Below are positions 51,594 to 59,954 of a stretch of 64,000 bases of DNA, in pieces. Below the pieces are notes generated by a model. That model ran no database searches. It had not been told where the DNA came from and saw only the letters and a list, made by a program, of their open reading frames with translations. The DNA lies in assembly GCF_026672425.1 (NCBI RefSeq), contig NZ_JAPPRC010000006.1:744001-808000 (forward strand), given 5' to 3'. The translations under genes and the position numbers were made by a program. The stretch's first letter is position 1, and each line of letters starts with the position of its first letter. Source of the DNA: Pannonibacter sp. SL95. Lineage in GTDB: Bacteria > Pseudomonadota > Alphaproteobacteria > Rhizobiales > Stappiaceae.

Positions 51594-52381
51594 GCGGCAG
51601 CCCTCGCTTCGGCAATGTATCCGCGCAGCTCGTGCACGATGTCGTTGAAGCCCGCTTCATAGGTCAGGTCGATCGGGCGCGGACGGGGGAAGTCGATGTG
51701 CCGTTCCATGATCACCTTGCCGGGCCGGGCGCTCATGACGAAGATGCGGTCGGCGAGATAGACGGCTTCGCGCAGGTCATGGGTGACGAGGATGGTGGTG
51801 AAGCCCTTCTCCGCATGCAGATCCCGCATGACTTGCCACAGTTCCTCGCGGGTGAAGGCATCGAGCGCGCCGAAGGGCTCGTCCAGCATCAGGAGGGCCG
51901 GGTCATGCACCAGGGCGCGGCAGAGATTGGCGCGCTGCTGCATGCCGCCGGAGAGCTGCCAGGGAAACTTCTGACCGAAGCCCTTGAGCCCGACCAGGGC
52001 GAGAAGGTCTTCCGCCTTCTTCAGATAGGCCGCGCGCTCGCGCTTCAGACGGCTGCGATGCGGCTGAACGATCTCAAGCGGCAGCATGACGTTGTCGAGC
52101 GTCGTGCGCCAGGGCAGCATGGAGGGGTTCTGGAACGCCATGCCGGCGATCGACACCGGGCCGGCCACTTCCTTGCCCGCCACCTCGACCGTGCCGGCCT
52201 GGGGGCGCATCAGCCCTGTCGCCAGCTTCATCAGGGTGGACTTGCCACAGCCGGACGGGCCGACCACGGCAGCAAATTCGCCCTTGTTGACGGCCATCGT
52301 CAGGCCATCGAGGGCGAGGGTTCCGTCAGCCGTGCCGCCATAGGTAAGCCGCACGCCGCGCAAATCGACAAATCCGGTCAC
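51590..52381 (-). CDS. ABC transporter ATP-binding protein (TauB/SsuB-like)
   Basis: The 263-residue ATPase has Walker A GPSGCGKST near residue 41, the Q-loop in GMAFQNPSMLPWRT, signature LSGGMQQRANLCRAL near 145, Walker B LLMLDEPFGALD near 163 and the switch His in LVTHDLREAVYLADR. The PWRT and LREA residues are typical of the nitrate/taurine family rather than polyamine or sugar importers. It overlaps the permease gene by four bases and follows the binding-protein gene after an 86-bp gap that holds a terminator-like hairpin. Confidence 0.93.
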   Translation of the reverse strand: MTGFVDLRGVRLTYGGTADGTLALDGLTMAVNKGEFAAVVGPSGCGKSTLMKLATGLMRPQAGTVEVAGKEVAGPVSIAGMAFQNPSMLPWRTTLDNVMLPLEIVQPHRSRLKRERAAYLKKAEDLLALVGLKGFGQKFPWQLSGGMQQRANLCRALVHDPALLMLDEPFGALDAFTREELWQVMRDLHAEKGFTTILVTHDLREAVYLADRIFVMSARPGKVIMERHIDFPRPRPIDLTYEAGFNDIVHELRGYIAEARAAA

Positions 52382-52410
52382 TGCCCCTCCGGTCGGATCT
52401 TCTTGAACTC

Positions 52411-52449
52411 AAAAAGCCCCTCCCGGCGCCCTTCGGCACTCCGGGAGGG
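52411..52449 (-). terminator. Attenuator between binding-protein and ATPase genes
   Basis: On the minus strand a nine-base stem (52441-52449 pairs with 52418-52426) is followed by a C and a run of five T. It lies directly after the binding-protein stop and before the ATPase start. Such partial terminators let the binding protein be made in excess. Confidence 0.7.
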
Positions 52450-52467
52450 TAGGAAGTCATGAACCGG

Positions 52468-53478
52468 TTACTTAACGGCGCGCTCGGCGGCCGGCGGCAG
52501 ATAGGCCGGATCGAACACCTTCTCGGCGGCTGGCGGCGTGGCGCTGACACCCATCGAGGTCTGGAGGTATTCCATCGACTTGGAGAGCTTGGCCATGTCG
52601 ACGCCGCCGAAGCCGTTGGCCTTCACCGCTGGGGTGGCGATGGACTGGGCGACCGCCATCTTGAGGCGTTCGATCTCGACGGCCTCGTTCAACACCTCGT
52701 TGCGCTTCATCACATGCGGGACGGCGGCTACCGGATCGGCAATCGCGTCGAGATAGCCCTTGGTGAGCGCCTTGACGAAGCCCTTGACGGCCTCCGGGTT
52801 GGCGGCGGCGAAGTCGGTATTGACCATGACGACGTTGCCGTAGAGGTCGAGACCCTTCTCGGCCATCATGATCAACGCGATGTCATCCTCCGGCACTCCC
52901 TGTGCCTTGAGGTTGATCACCGAGGAGAAGGAGAAGCCGAAGATCGCATCGACCTGGCCCTGGGCGAGCATCGGCTCGCGCACGGGGAAGCCGACGTTTT
53001 CGATGGTGATCTTCGAGGTGTCGAGACCGGCGACCTTGGCAAAGGCCGGCCACTGGCCGAAGGCGGCATCCGGGGGAGGCGCGCCGAGCTTCTTGCCTTC
53101 CAGCGACTTCGGATCGTCGGTGATGCCAAGGCTCTTGCGCCCGATGACGGCGATCGGCGGCCGCTCATAGGCCATCATCACCGCCTTGACCTTGAGGTCG
53201 GGCTGCTTGTCCATCAGCTGGATCAGCGAATTGATGTCGCCGAAGCCCATCTGGTAGGCGCCGGTTGCCACGCGCGGGATCGACTCGCGCGAGCCGGCGC
53301 CGGTGTCGATGGTCACCTCCAGCCCTTCGGCTGCAAAGTAGCCCTTGTCGAGCGCGATGAAGAACGGGGCAGCAGGGCCCTCGAACTTCCAGTCGAGTGT
53401 GAACTTGATTTCAGTGGCAGCAAAGGCCGATGACGCCGAAAGCGCCAGGCCCATCGCCAGTCCAAAAAGACGCCGCAT
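52468..53478 (-). CDS. ABC transporter periplasmic substrate-binding protein (NMT1/TauA-like)
   Basis: The 336-residue protein has a signal peptide ending AFA near residue 20 and the NMT1/THI5-like fold: FTLDWKFEGPAAPFFIALDK-GYFAAEGLEV at the N-terminus, GSRESIPRVATGAYQMGFGD with the Gly-Ala rich ligand loop, and QGQVDAIFGFSFSSV. The pattern is shared by sulfonate, nitrate and thiamine-precursor binding proteins, and the actual ligand is not readable. It is the first gene of the operon, and a 14-bp perfect palindrome lies about 92 bp upstream. It is located between the importer genes and a sulfatase/phosphonate ester hydrolase gene. Confidence 0.9.
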   Translation of the reverse strand: MRRLFGLAMGLALSASSAFAATEIKFTLDWKFEGPAAPFFIALDKGYFAAEGLEVTIDTGAGSRESIPRVATGAYQMGFGDINSLIQLMDKQPDLKVKAVMMAYERPPIAVIGRKSLGITDDPKSLEGKKLGAPPPDAAFGQWPAFAKVAGLDTSKITIENVGFPVREPMLAQGQVDAIFGFSFSSVINLKAQGVPEDDIALIMMAEKGLDLYGNVVMVNTDFAAANPEAVKGFVKALTKGYLDAIADPVAAVPHVMKRNEVLNEAVEIERLKMAVAQSIATPAVKANGFGGVDMAKLSKSMEYLQTSMGVSATPPAAEKVFDPAYLPPAAERAVK

Positions 53479-53569
53479 GCTGTTCCCCTCTGGTTTTTAT
53501 GAGGTTTCACAGCAGAGTGACGCTGATCTGCACAACCGGCAAGCAGGAAAAATTGCTGCGCAATTATTG

Positions 53570-53583
53570 TGCAGTGCACTGCA
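53570..53583. promoter_or_regulatory. Perfect palindrome upstream of the binding-protein gene
   Basis: TGCAGTGCACTGCA is a perfect 14-base palindrome about 92 bp upstream of the start at 53478. A further GTTGCACACAGC half-site-like sequence is 4-16 bp away. The 255-bp gap to the next gene (53479-53733) has no coding frame I can support. A regulator binding site is plausible. Confidence 0.4.
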
Positions 53584-53733
53584 TGCGTTGCACACAGCGC
53601 GCCAAAAGATAAAAGAAACCAAGGCGTTGGAGGAACGGCGCCAAGCAGTTCTGGTCGAAACGGGGTGGCTTGCCGACGATCGCGCCCCTGCGGGGCGCGA
53701 AAAATTCGTGCAGGGCAGGGGCTGGGAACCGGA

Positions 53734-55266
53734 TCAATCGTCGCTGAAGGGCCGTGAGACAGGTCCCGATGCGGTCAGTTCGGTGTAGGCGAGCGTCTGG
53801 TCGAGGTGCTGCGTGCGCCAGTCCAGCAGGCGCTCGGCGCAGGCCAGCCGAACGGCCTGCCAGGCAGGGTCTTCCGCAAAGTTCCTGAGTTCGCCCGGGT
53901 CATTGACCATGTCGAACAGCAGAGGTGGCAAACCACCAGCGAAATGGACGTACTTGAACTGATCATCGCGCAGGACTGCCAGCGACAGCGCACGCGACGG
54001 CAGGCCAAAATGGGTCTCCTGCCGGCCGGACTTGATATCACGGAAGTCGAACTCCCACACGACCGCATCACGCCAGCGCGCTGGCGCGCGCGCCTCAAGG
54101 AAGGGGCGCAGGGACTGGCCGTCAGGGCCGGTCTGCGGGGTCACGCCGAGATAATCAGCCAGCGTCGGGAAGATGTCACAGGCGCTGGTAAAGGCGGTCA
54201 CGGTCTCACCCCGTGCCCCGTCGGCACCGGGCAGCTTGACCACCAGCGGGATATGATAGCTCTGGTCGTAGAAGCCGCCCTTGCCGAAGCCCCAGTGGTC
54301 ACCCATCAGCTCGGCATGGTCGGAGGTGAAGATGATCAGCGTGTTGTCAAAGCTGCCTGCAGCCTTCAGCCCGTCGAACAGACGGCCAAGCTGGGCATCC
54401 ACCTCGCTGATCATGCCGTGATAGATGGCGCGGATGAGACCGTGATCCTCCGCCGACCACTGCTCGGTGCCGCCGCTCGCACCGGCGAGGAAATGTCCGG
54501 CCCCGACGCGGGCAAGTTCAGCGGCAACATAAGGATGGACATCTGCCTGTTCCGCACGGGTGCCGGGCCGCAGGAAGCCATCAGTGCGCGCCTCGTACAT
54601 GGTGTTGTAGGGGGCCGGCACCACGAAGGGCGGGTGCGGGCGCAGGAACGAAATATGGGCAAACCACGGCCGCTCGCCCTCACGCTCCGACAGCCAGCGC
54701 AGGAACTCTCCCGTGAGGAAGGCGGTCTGGGTCTCGTCGGCGCTATAGACGGGGGCATCGCGGGTGACGGTGCCCGGCGCATGGCCGACCGGGACATGGA
54801 TCGTCGACGGATCGTCAATCCGGTGGCCGCGCTCGCGCAGCCAGGACAGCCAGGCCTTCTCGTGCTCGGGCAGCAGCACGCGGGTCGTGAAGCCCGGCAG
54901 CACCCCCTCATAAGTGGTCAGGTCGGGATCTTGGCTGTCCCGGGTACGCGGATCGGGTGAGACGTCGGTGTAGCCGAACAGGGTCGGGTCATAGCCGGCG
55001 CGGCGGGCGAGCCGGGCAATGTTGTCGAGCCGATCGTCCATCGGGGTGCCATTGCGGGTCACCCGGTTGTTCATCTGGGCAAGGCCGGTGTAGAGGCACG
55101 CACGCGCCGGCGAACAGGGGGCAGCGCCGGCGAAATGCTGGCGGAACAGCACGCCCTCGCGGGCAAGGGCATCCACGTTCGGCGTCTTGACTTCACCGTG
55201 ACCGGCACAACCAAGGGCCGCGCCGCGCCACTGGTCGGCGGTGATCAGGAGAACATTCGGCTTCAT
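53734..55266 (-). CDS. Sulfatase-family hydrolase, phosphonate monoester hydrolase-like
   Basis: The 510-residue protein belongs to the alkaline phosphatase/sulfatase superfamily. Metal ligand Asp11 lies in LLITADQWRG, and the formylglycine motif C-x-P-x-R is CSPARACLYTG with Cys51, which a maturase converts to formylglycine. The distal metal site is SDHAELMGDHWGFGK near residue 325. The overall pattern (no signal peptide, cytoplasmic, D-Q-W-R-G, DHAELMGDH) matches phosphonate monoester hydrolases and related arylsulfatases. Adjacent phnX and oxidase genes favour release of a free phosphonate from an ester. A sulfatase function linked to the TauABC-like importer is the alternative. It lies 97 bp after phnX. 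Confidence 0.8.
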   Translation of the reverse strand: MKPNVLLITADQWRGAALGCAGHGEVKTPNVDALAREGVLFRQHFAGAAPCSPARACLYTGLAQMNNRVTRNGTPMDDRLDNIARLARRAGYDPTLFGYTDVSPDPRTRDSQDPDLTTYEGVLPGFTTRVLLPEHEKAWLSWLRERGHRIDDPSTIHVPVGHAPGTVTRDAPVYSADETQTAFLTGEFLRWLSEREGERPWFAHISFLRPHPPFVVPAPYNTMYEARTDGFLRPGTRAEQADVHPYVAAELARVGAGHFLAGASGGTEQWSAEDHGLIRAIYHGMISEVDAQLGRLFDGLKAAGSFDNTLIIFTSDHAELMGDHWGFGKGGFYDQSYHIPLVVKLPGADGARGETVTAFTSACDIFPTLADYLGVTPQTGPDGQSLRPFLEARAPARWRDAVVWEFDFRDIKSGRQETHFGLPSRALSLAVLRDDQFKYVHFAGGLPPLLFDMVNDPGELRNFAEDPAWQAVRLACAERLLDWRTQHLDQTLAYTELTASGPVSRPFSDD

Positions 55267-55363
55267 TTCCGTCCCTTTGTGCCAGGGCGCGATGCGGCTG
55301 CATCACGCCCTGAAGTTCCTCGAAGGGCCGGTCGTGCTGGTTGGCCGTGACTGCGCCTAAAGG

Positions 55364-56149
55364 TTACATGCCGGCTTCGAGACGTTCGATCAAGGCCGGA
55401 AGATCGGCCACCGTGTCAATGAGATAATCGGCACCGGCGGCCTTGAGACGCGCCCCGGCCTCGGCCCGGATGGCATCGATCTCGGCCGGCGAAAGCGCCG
55501 CCAGTTCTTCCGGCGTGCGGCCGGCGATGTTGCCCGACAGGGTGACTCCGACGGTAAGGCAGCCCGCCGCAACGCCTTCGCCGATGCCCGGCTCGGTGTC
55601 GTCGACCTTGATCACGGCCGCGGCCGGATGCACGCCGAGATCAATGAAGCACTGGTACATGCCGAGCGGGCTCGGGCGGCCTTCCTTGACCTCGTCAGCG
55701 CAGATGAGATTGTCCGGCGCATAGCCCTGGGCGGCGGCGACCGGCAGCACCCGGTTCATGATCGAGCGGGTGTAGCCGGTGGTGGAGCCGATCTTCAGGC
55801 CGCGTGCGCGCAGGCTGTCGATGGCCTCCCTCGCGCCGGGGACCAGCGTGGCGAACTCGGCCACGACTTCCTCGTTCATCGGCACGAAGACTTCGTAGAC
55901 CCGGTCGACGTCGGCGTCGGTCGGGTAGGCCCCATGCGTGGCCTTCCAGCGCTCGGCGAGGGCGGGAGCCGTCATCATTGACTTGATGTGATCCCACTTG
56001 GCCATGCCCATCGGTGCGCGGGCCTCGGCAATGGTCGCCTCGACGCCGAAGCGGGCGAAGGCCTTGACGAAGACGCCCATCGGGGCGAAGGAGCCGAAGT
56101 CGATGACGGTGCCGGCCCAGTCGAACACGACTGCCTTGAACTTGCTCAT
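55364..56149 (-). CDS. phnX: Phosphonoacetaldehyde hydrolase PhnX
   Basis: PhnX cleaves the C-P bond of phosphonoacetaldehyde to acetaldehyde and phosphate. The 261-residue HAD-fold protein has the signature FDWAGTVIDFGSFAPMGVFV with nucleophile Asp10, and the Schiff-base Lys51 in APMGMAKWDHIK, the residues that separate PhnX from other HAD phosphatases. The motif GSTTGYTRSIM and the VKVDDTEPGIGEG (here IKVDDTEPGIGEG) Asp pair are also present. It overlaps the oxidoreductase gene by four bases. That gene should supply its substrate. Cytoplasmic; probably induced when phosphate is scarce. Confidence 0.96.
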   Translation of the reverse strand: MSKFKAVVFDWAGTVIDFGSFAPMGVFVKAFARFGVEATIAEARAPMGMAKWDHIKSMMTAPALAERWKATHGAYPTDADVDRVYEVFVPMNEEVVAEFATLVPGAREAIDSLRARGLKIGSTTGYTRSIMNRVLPVAAAQGYAPDNLICADEVKEGRPSPLGMYQCFIDLGVHPAAAVIKVDDTEPGIGEGVAAGCLTVGVTLSGNIAGRTPEELAALSPAEIDAIRAEAGARLKAAGADYLIDTVADLPALIERLEAGM

Positions 56150-57282
56150 GCGGTGATTTCCTGTCCGAAAAGGGAAGCGATGGTTTCCTCGCCGATGGCG
56201 AAGGCAGTAGAGGCGCCGCAGCCGGCGGTGACGACGACGATGCGGGTGGCGTCATCCGGCGCGTCCGTAAAGCGCCAGCGGTCATCGGCGCTCGCATAGG
56301 TGCCGATCCAGTGTTCCTGGATGGTACGGCCGGGCAAATCCAGCACCTGGTCCATCTCGTCGAGGATCAGGTCGCGGACGTCGACGGGGGCGAAGGGATC
56401 GGGTGTCGGCGCGTAGTGGTGGCTGTCGCCGACCACAAGCGAGCCATCGGCGGACTGCACCACGATCAGATGCACGCCATTGGCGCGATGCGCCGACTGT
56501 TCAGCGTCGAGCCGCGCCTTGAGGGCGGCGGCCTCCGGCAGGTCGGCATAGCCCTTGTAGCGGGCGAGACCGAGATCGGACATGACCGGGGTCTGGAGGG
56601 CGACGGGCCGTGCCGGCGCGACGCGCAGCATCTGCAGCTTGCAGCGAACCGGCTGGTATGTGCTGATCCGGTCCTGATAGAGCGACGTGAAATCATCTCC
56701 CGGACAGACAATGACCGTCTCGGCCGAGATCGGACCGCGCGACGTCTCCAGACTTGGGGTGTCGATGCCGGTGACAGCGGTCGACCAGAGGAAGGTCACG
56801 CCATGAACCTCGGCAAGCCAAGCGGCGAGCCGGGGCAGGGCTTCGCGGCTCTCGACCCTGAGTTCATGCGGCGAATACAGCGCGCCGGTGATCTGGTCAC
56901 GGCGCAGCGCCGGAACAAGGCCTGCGGCTTCGTCCAGCGTGAGACGTCGGCAGCCGGCTGCCATGTCGGTCGCCAGGAAGGCGTCGATCACCGCTTCGGC
57001 TTCAGGCCGGCGTGCGGTCATCACCATGCCCCGCTGCAGCACCGGGATGCGGGCCGCCTCGGCCACCTCGGCCCAGATGTCGCGCGCGCGGCGCGCCAGC
57101 GTCCAGCAGTCGCCCGCTTCCTGGCCAGAGACGGTCACAAAGCCGAAATTTCGAATCGAGGCTCCGTTGGCCTGGGCATCGCGATCAATCACGACGACGG
57201 ATTTGCCCCGGCGAACGGCGGCCAGCGCGTGGCCGAGGCCAACGATTCCACCGCCTACAATGGCAACATCATATTGAGTCAA
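56146..57282 (-). CDS. TIGR03364-type FAD-dependent oxidoreductase (aminoethylphosphonate catabolism)
   Basis: The 378-residue protein has the FAD-binding Rossmann motif GGGIVGLGHALAAVRRGKSV at the N-terminus and a DAO-family C-terminal fold (GCGASTAFAIGEETIASL). TIGR03364 proteins occur beside phosphonate genes and resemble glycine oxidases. Related enzymes oxidise 2-aminoethylphosphonate or its N-methyl form to phosphonoacetaldehyde, replacing the transaminase PhnW, which is absent from this window. Its four-base overlap with phnX supports channelling the aldehyde to PhnX. It faces the divergent ABC transporter genes across a 490-bp regulatory region. Confidence 0.85.
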   Translation of the reverse strand: MTQYDVAIVGGGIVGLGHALAAVRRGKSVVVIDRDAQANGASIRNFGFVTVSGQEAGDCWTLARRARDIWAEVAEAARIPVLQRGMVMTARRPEAEAVIDAFLATDMAAGCRRLTLDEAAGLVPALRRDQITGALYSPHELRVESREALPRLAAWLAEVHGVTFLWSTAVTGIDTPSLETSRGPISAETVIVCPGDDFTSLYQDRISTYQPVRCKLQMLRVAPARPVALQTPVMSDLGLARYKGYADLPEAAALKARLDAEQSAHRANGVHLIVVQSADGSLVVGDSHHYAPTPDPFAPVDVRDLILDEMDQVLDLPGRTIQEHWIGTYASADDRWRFTDAPDDATRIVVVTAGCGASTAFAIGEETIASLFGQEITA

Positions 57283-57360
57283 GGGGTGTCCTTACGGGAG
57301 GGTAACCTGTCACACTTCGCTGTCACAATTGCAGCGCATAATGTCTATGCGTGACGCAGG

Positions 57361-57378
57361 TTGACGTTATTATGACGT
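57361..57378 (-). promoter_or_regulatory. Pho-box-like repeat for the phnX operon
   Basis: TTGACGT (57361-57367) and ATGACGT (57372-57378) are spaced 11 bp apart, which on the minus strand reads as two direct ACGTCA repeats, similar to the CTGTCAT direct repeat bound by PhoB. It lies 79-96 bp upstream of the oxidoreductase start at 57282. Confidence 0.4.
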
Positions 57379-57408
57379 TTATCCGATGGTATTTTTCAGG
57401 AAGGCGAG

Positions 57409-57448
57409 CCTTCATCAAACTGTCATAAAAAAGAAACCGAAGTGTCAT
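57409..57448 (+). promoter_or_regulatory. Pho-box-like repeats for the transporter operon
   Basis: Units with 11-bp period occur in order: CCTTCAT (57409), CTGTCAT (57420), a weak unit (57431) and GTGTCAT (57442). The best pair, CCTTCATCAAACTGTCATAA, is close to the PhoB consensus of two CTGTCAT repeats. The region lies about 325-365 bp before the binding-protein start. No other gene or RNA that I can support is present in the 490-bp gap. Confidence 0.5.
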
Positions 57449-57772
57449 CGGTGTCGGGTAATGGCGCAGGTCAGGGACTGGCCGGGGTCATGCCCGCGAG
57501 CGCTTCCAGGGGATTTGAGGTGTCAATCATGTGCTTCACTTGCCATGCGCGCCGAGGGCCGTCTCCGCAGCCCGGACTGGTCAGGACCGCTGGTTCGGCA
57601 GCCTAACGCCGATCGTGGTTCAGGGCCAAGAGCCGTCAAGGGATCCGGATCGCCCGGCTGGCCAGAAGTGGCTGCCGAAATTCCGGGAGGCCGTGCTGCT
57701 GCTCAAACGGCGGCATGTGGGAATTTTACCAGGAACCGATCCTTTCTGTATCGGGTAACTCAGGAGAAGTGC

Positions 57773-58876
57773 ATGAGCATCAAGACGATTCTGGCGGCGA
57801 CCACGAGTCTCGCTGTCCTGTTCAGCGCCACCGCCGCTTCCGCTCAGTCGATGGAAGAAATCATCGAAGGCGCCAAGAAGGAAGGCATGCTCACCACCAT
57901 CGCCCTGCCGCATGACTGGTGCGGCTACGGCGGCATCATCGAGTCCTTCAAGAAGAAGTACCCGTTCCTGACCGTGAACGAACTGAACCCGGATGCAGGT
58001 TCGGCGGATGAACTCGAAGCCGTGCGCGCCAACAAGGGCAACTCGGGCCCGCAGGCACCGGATGTGGTGGACGTGGGTCTCTCCTTCGGTCCGCAGGCCA
58101 AGGGCGAAGGCCTGATCCAGCCGTACAAGGTGTCTGTTTGGGATCAGATCCCTGATGGCGTCAAGGATGCCGAAGGCTATTACTACGGTGCCTACTACGG
58201 CGTGATGTCCTTCGTTTCCAACAAGGATCTGGTGCAGAACCCGCCGAAGGAGTGGGAAGACCTGCTGAAGCCGGAATACGCTGGCCAGGTCGCCCTTGCC
58301 GGTGACCCGCGCGCTTCCAACCAGGCGATCCTCGGCATCCTGTCCGCTGGCATGGCCCGCGGCGGCAAGGCTGGCACCGAGTCTGGCTATGCTGGCCTGC
58401 AGTTCTTCAAGGAACTGAACGACAAGGGCAACTTCGTCCCGGTCATCGCCAAGGCTGGCACGCTCGCTCAGGGCACCACCCCGATCATGGTGATGTGGGA
58501 CTACAACGCCCTGTCCGCTCGCGACAGCCTGAAGGGCAACCCGCCGGTGGAAGTGACCGTGCCGACCAAGGGCACCCTGGCTGGCGTCTACGTCCAGGCC
58601 ATCAGCGCCTACGCACCGCATCCGAACGCTGCCAAGCTCTGGATGGAGCACATCTTCTCTGACGAAGGCCAGAACGGCTACGTCAAGGGCTATTGCCACA
58701 CCGCGCGCTTCAACAAGATGGTCGCCGATGGCAAGATCCCGGACGAGCTGCTGAAGGCTCTGCCGCCGGCCGGCCCGTACGAGAAGGCTTACTTCCCGAC
58801 GATCGAAGAGCAGAACGCCAACAAGGAAGCCGTTGTTTCCGGTTGGGACAAGGTTGTCGGCGCGAACGTCAAGTAA
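57773..58876 (+). CDS. ABC transporter substrate-binding protein, probably for 2-aminoethylphosphonate
   Basis: The 367-residue product starts at ATG 57773, preceded by CAGGAGA, and has a signal peptide (MSIKTILAATTSLAVLFSATAASAQ). The rest is a type II periplasmic binding fold of the spermidine/iron/phosphonate cluster (LTTIALPHDWCGYGGIIESF, PDVVDVGLSFGPQAKGEG, PIMVMWDYNALSAR). The first gene of a transporter operon, it is separated from the permeases by a terminator-like hairpin. The link to aminoethylphosphonate is by context: phnX and an AEP-type oxidase are divergently encoded, and the layout (binding protein, two permeases, ATPase) matches known AEP importers. Confidence 0.85.
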   Translation: MSIKTILAATTSLAVLFSATAASAQSMEEIIEGAKKEGMLTTIALPHDWCGYGGIIESFKKKYPFLTVNELNPDAGSADELEAVRANKGNSGPQAPDVVDVGLSFGPQAKGEGLIQPYKVSVWDQIPDGVKDAEGYYYGAYYGVMSFVSNKDLVQNPPKEWEDLLKPEYAGQVALAGDPRASNQAILGILSAGMARGGKAGTESGYAGLQFFKELNDKGNFVPVIAKAGTLAQGTTPIMVMWDYNALSARDSLKGNPPVEVTVPTKGTLAGVYVQAISAYAPHPNAAKLWMEHIFSDEGQNGYVKGYCHTARFNKMVADGKIPDELLKALPPAGPYEKAYFPTIEEQNANKEAVVSGWDKVVGANVK

Positions 58877-58896
58877 GCGTCTGAACCGTGAGAAGG

Positions 58897-58921
58897 GCCG
58901 GGGCACTCCCCCGGCTCTTCT
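58897..58921 (+). terminator. Attenuator after the binding-protein gene
   Basis: GCCGGGG (58897-58903) and CCCCGGC (58909-58915) form a perfect seven-base stem with a five-base loop, followed by TCTTCTT. It lies 20 bp after the stop and should end most transcripts, leaving less for the permease and ATPase genes. Confidence 0.75.
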
Positions 58922-59081
58922 TGCCCGGCTCGCGGGCACAGTCCGCCCGCAACAAGATCTGCGTCCGGCCGTTGCCGGAGGCAAAACAGAAGCCGTTCCA
59001 GCGGCCACAAGACAAGACCGGGCGGCCATCCAGGGGCGGATGTGACCGTGACCGGCCACCGGACGAGAGGGGCTTCGCCCG

Positions 59082-59954
59082 ATGCCAGAACCCAGACCGG
59101 GTCCGCTCAGCCGTCTCAACCTGAACTGGTTGGGGCTGCTGCCATTTGCGCTGTTTGCGCTTTTATTCCTAATCCTCCCGACGATGAAGATCGTGGTCGG
59201 CGCGTTCCAGACGCCGGAGGGTGCCTTTACTCTGGATAACATCTATGGCCTCAACACTGAGTCCATTTTGTCGTCCTACTGGGTTTCGATCCAGTTGAGT
59301 CTGGTGACTGCAACACTGGGTTGCCTTGTTGGTTTCGCCATGGCGGCTGCGGTGATTTTCGGCAAGCTGCCGGGCAAGATCCGGGGTGGTCTGATGACCT
59401 TCTCCGGCGTTGCCTCCAACTTCGCAGGCGTGCCGCTGGCCTTCGCCTTTCTGGCAACGCTCGGTCCGGTCGGTCTGGTGACCATCTGGCTGCGCAACGA
59501 GTTCGGCATCAACCTGCGTGCCATGGGTTTCAACCTCCTGTCCTTCTGGGGACTGGTGGTGGTGTATCTGTTCTTCCAGATCCCGCTGATGATCCTGATG
59601 ATTGCCCCGGCGCTCGACGGTCTGAAGCGCGAATGGCGCGAGGCGGCCGAGATCCTCGGCGCAACGGCCTCGCAATACTGGCGCCTGGTGGCCTTGCCGA
59701 TCCTGTTTCCGGCGCTGCTCGGCACCTTTGCACTGCTGTTTGCCAATTCCTTCGGCGCCATCGCCACGGCCTTCGCCCTGACCGGACCGCAGCTCAACAT
59801 CGTGCCGATCAAGCTGTTTGCCCAGATCCGCGGCGACGTGCTCGGCAATCCGCATCTCGGCTATGCGCTCGCCTTCGGGATGATCGTGATCACGGCGCTT
59901 GCCAATGGTCTCTATATCTGGCTGCGGGTGCGCAGTGAAAGGTGGCTCAAGTGA
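59082..59954 (+). CDS. ABC transporter permease 1 (phosphonate/AEP type)
   Basis: The 290-residue protein has six or seven helices, starting with WLGLLPFALFALLFLILPTM, and the permease EAA motif EWREAAEILGATASQYWRLVALPILFP. The sequence is of the binding-protein-dependent transport class found in AEP and iron/polyamine importers. It overlaps the start of the second permease by four bases. Two different permeases would form the heterodimeric membrane channel of the importer. The 58922-59081 gap upstream holds no supported gene. Confidence 0.88.
   Translation: MPEPRPGPLSRLNLNWLGLLPFALFALLFLILPTMKIVVGAFQTPEGAFTLDNIYGLNTESILSSYWVSIQLSLVTATLGCLVGFAMAAAVIFGKLPGKIRGGLMTFSGVASNFAGVPLAFAFLATLGPVGLVTIWLRNEFGINLRAMGFNLLSFWGLVVVYLFFQIPLMILMIAPALDGLKREWREAAEILGATASQYWRLVALPILFPALLGTFALLFANSFGAIATAFALTGPQLNIVPIKLFAQIRGDVLGNPHLGYALAFGMIVITALANGLYIWLRVRSERWLK

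Noticed and set aside
57283-57772. Riboswitch or small RNA in the long gap before the phosphonate transporter
   Set aside because: I looked for conserved aptamer-like stems and a terminator and saw none. Only Pho-box-like repeats and ordinary sequence are supported.
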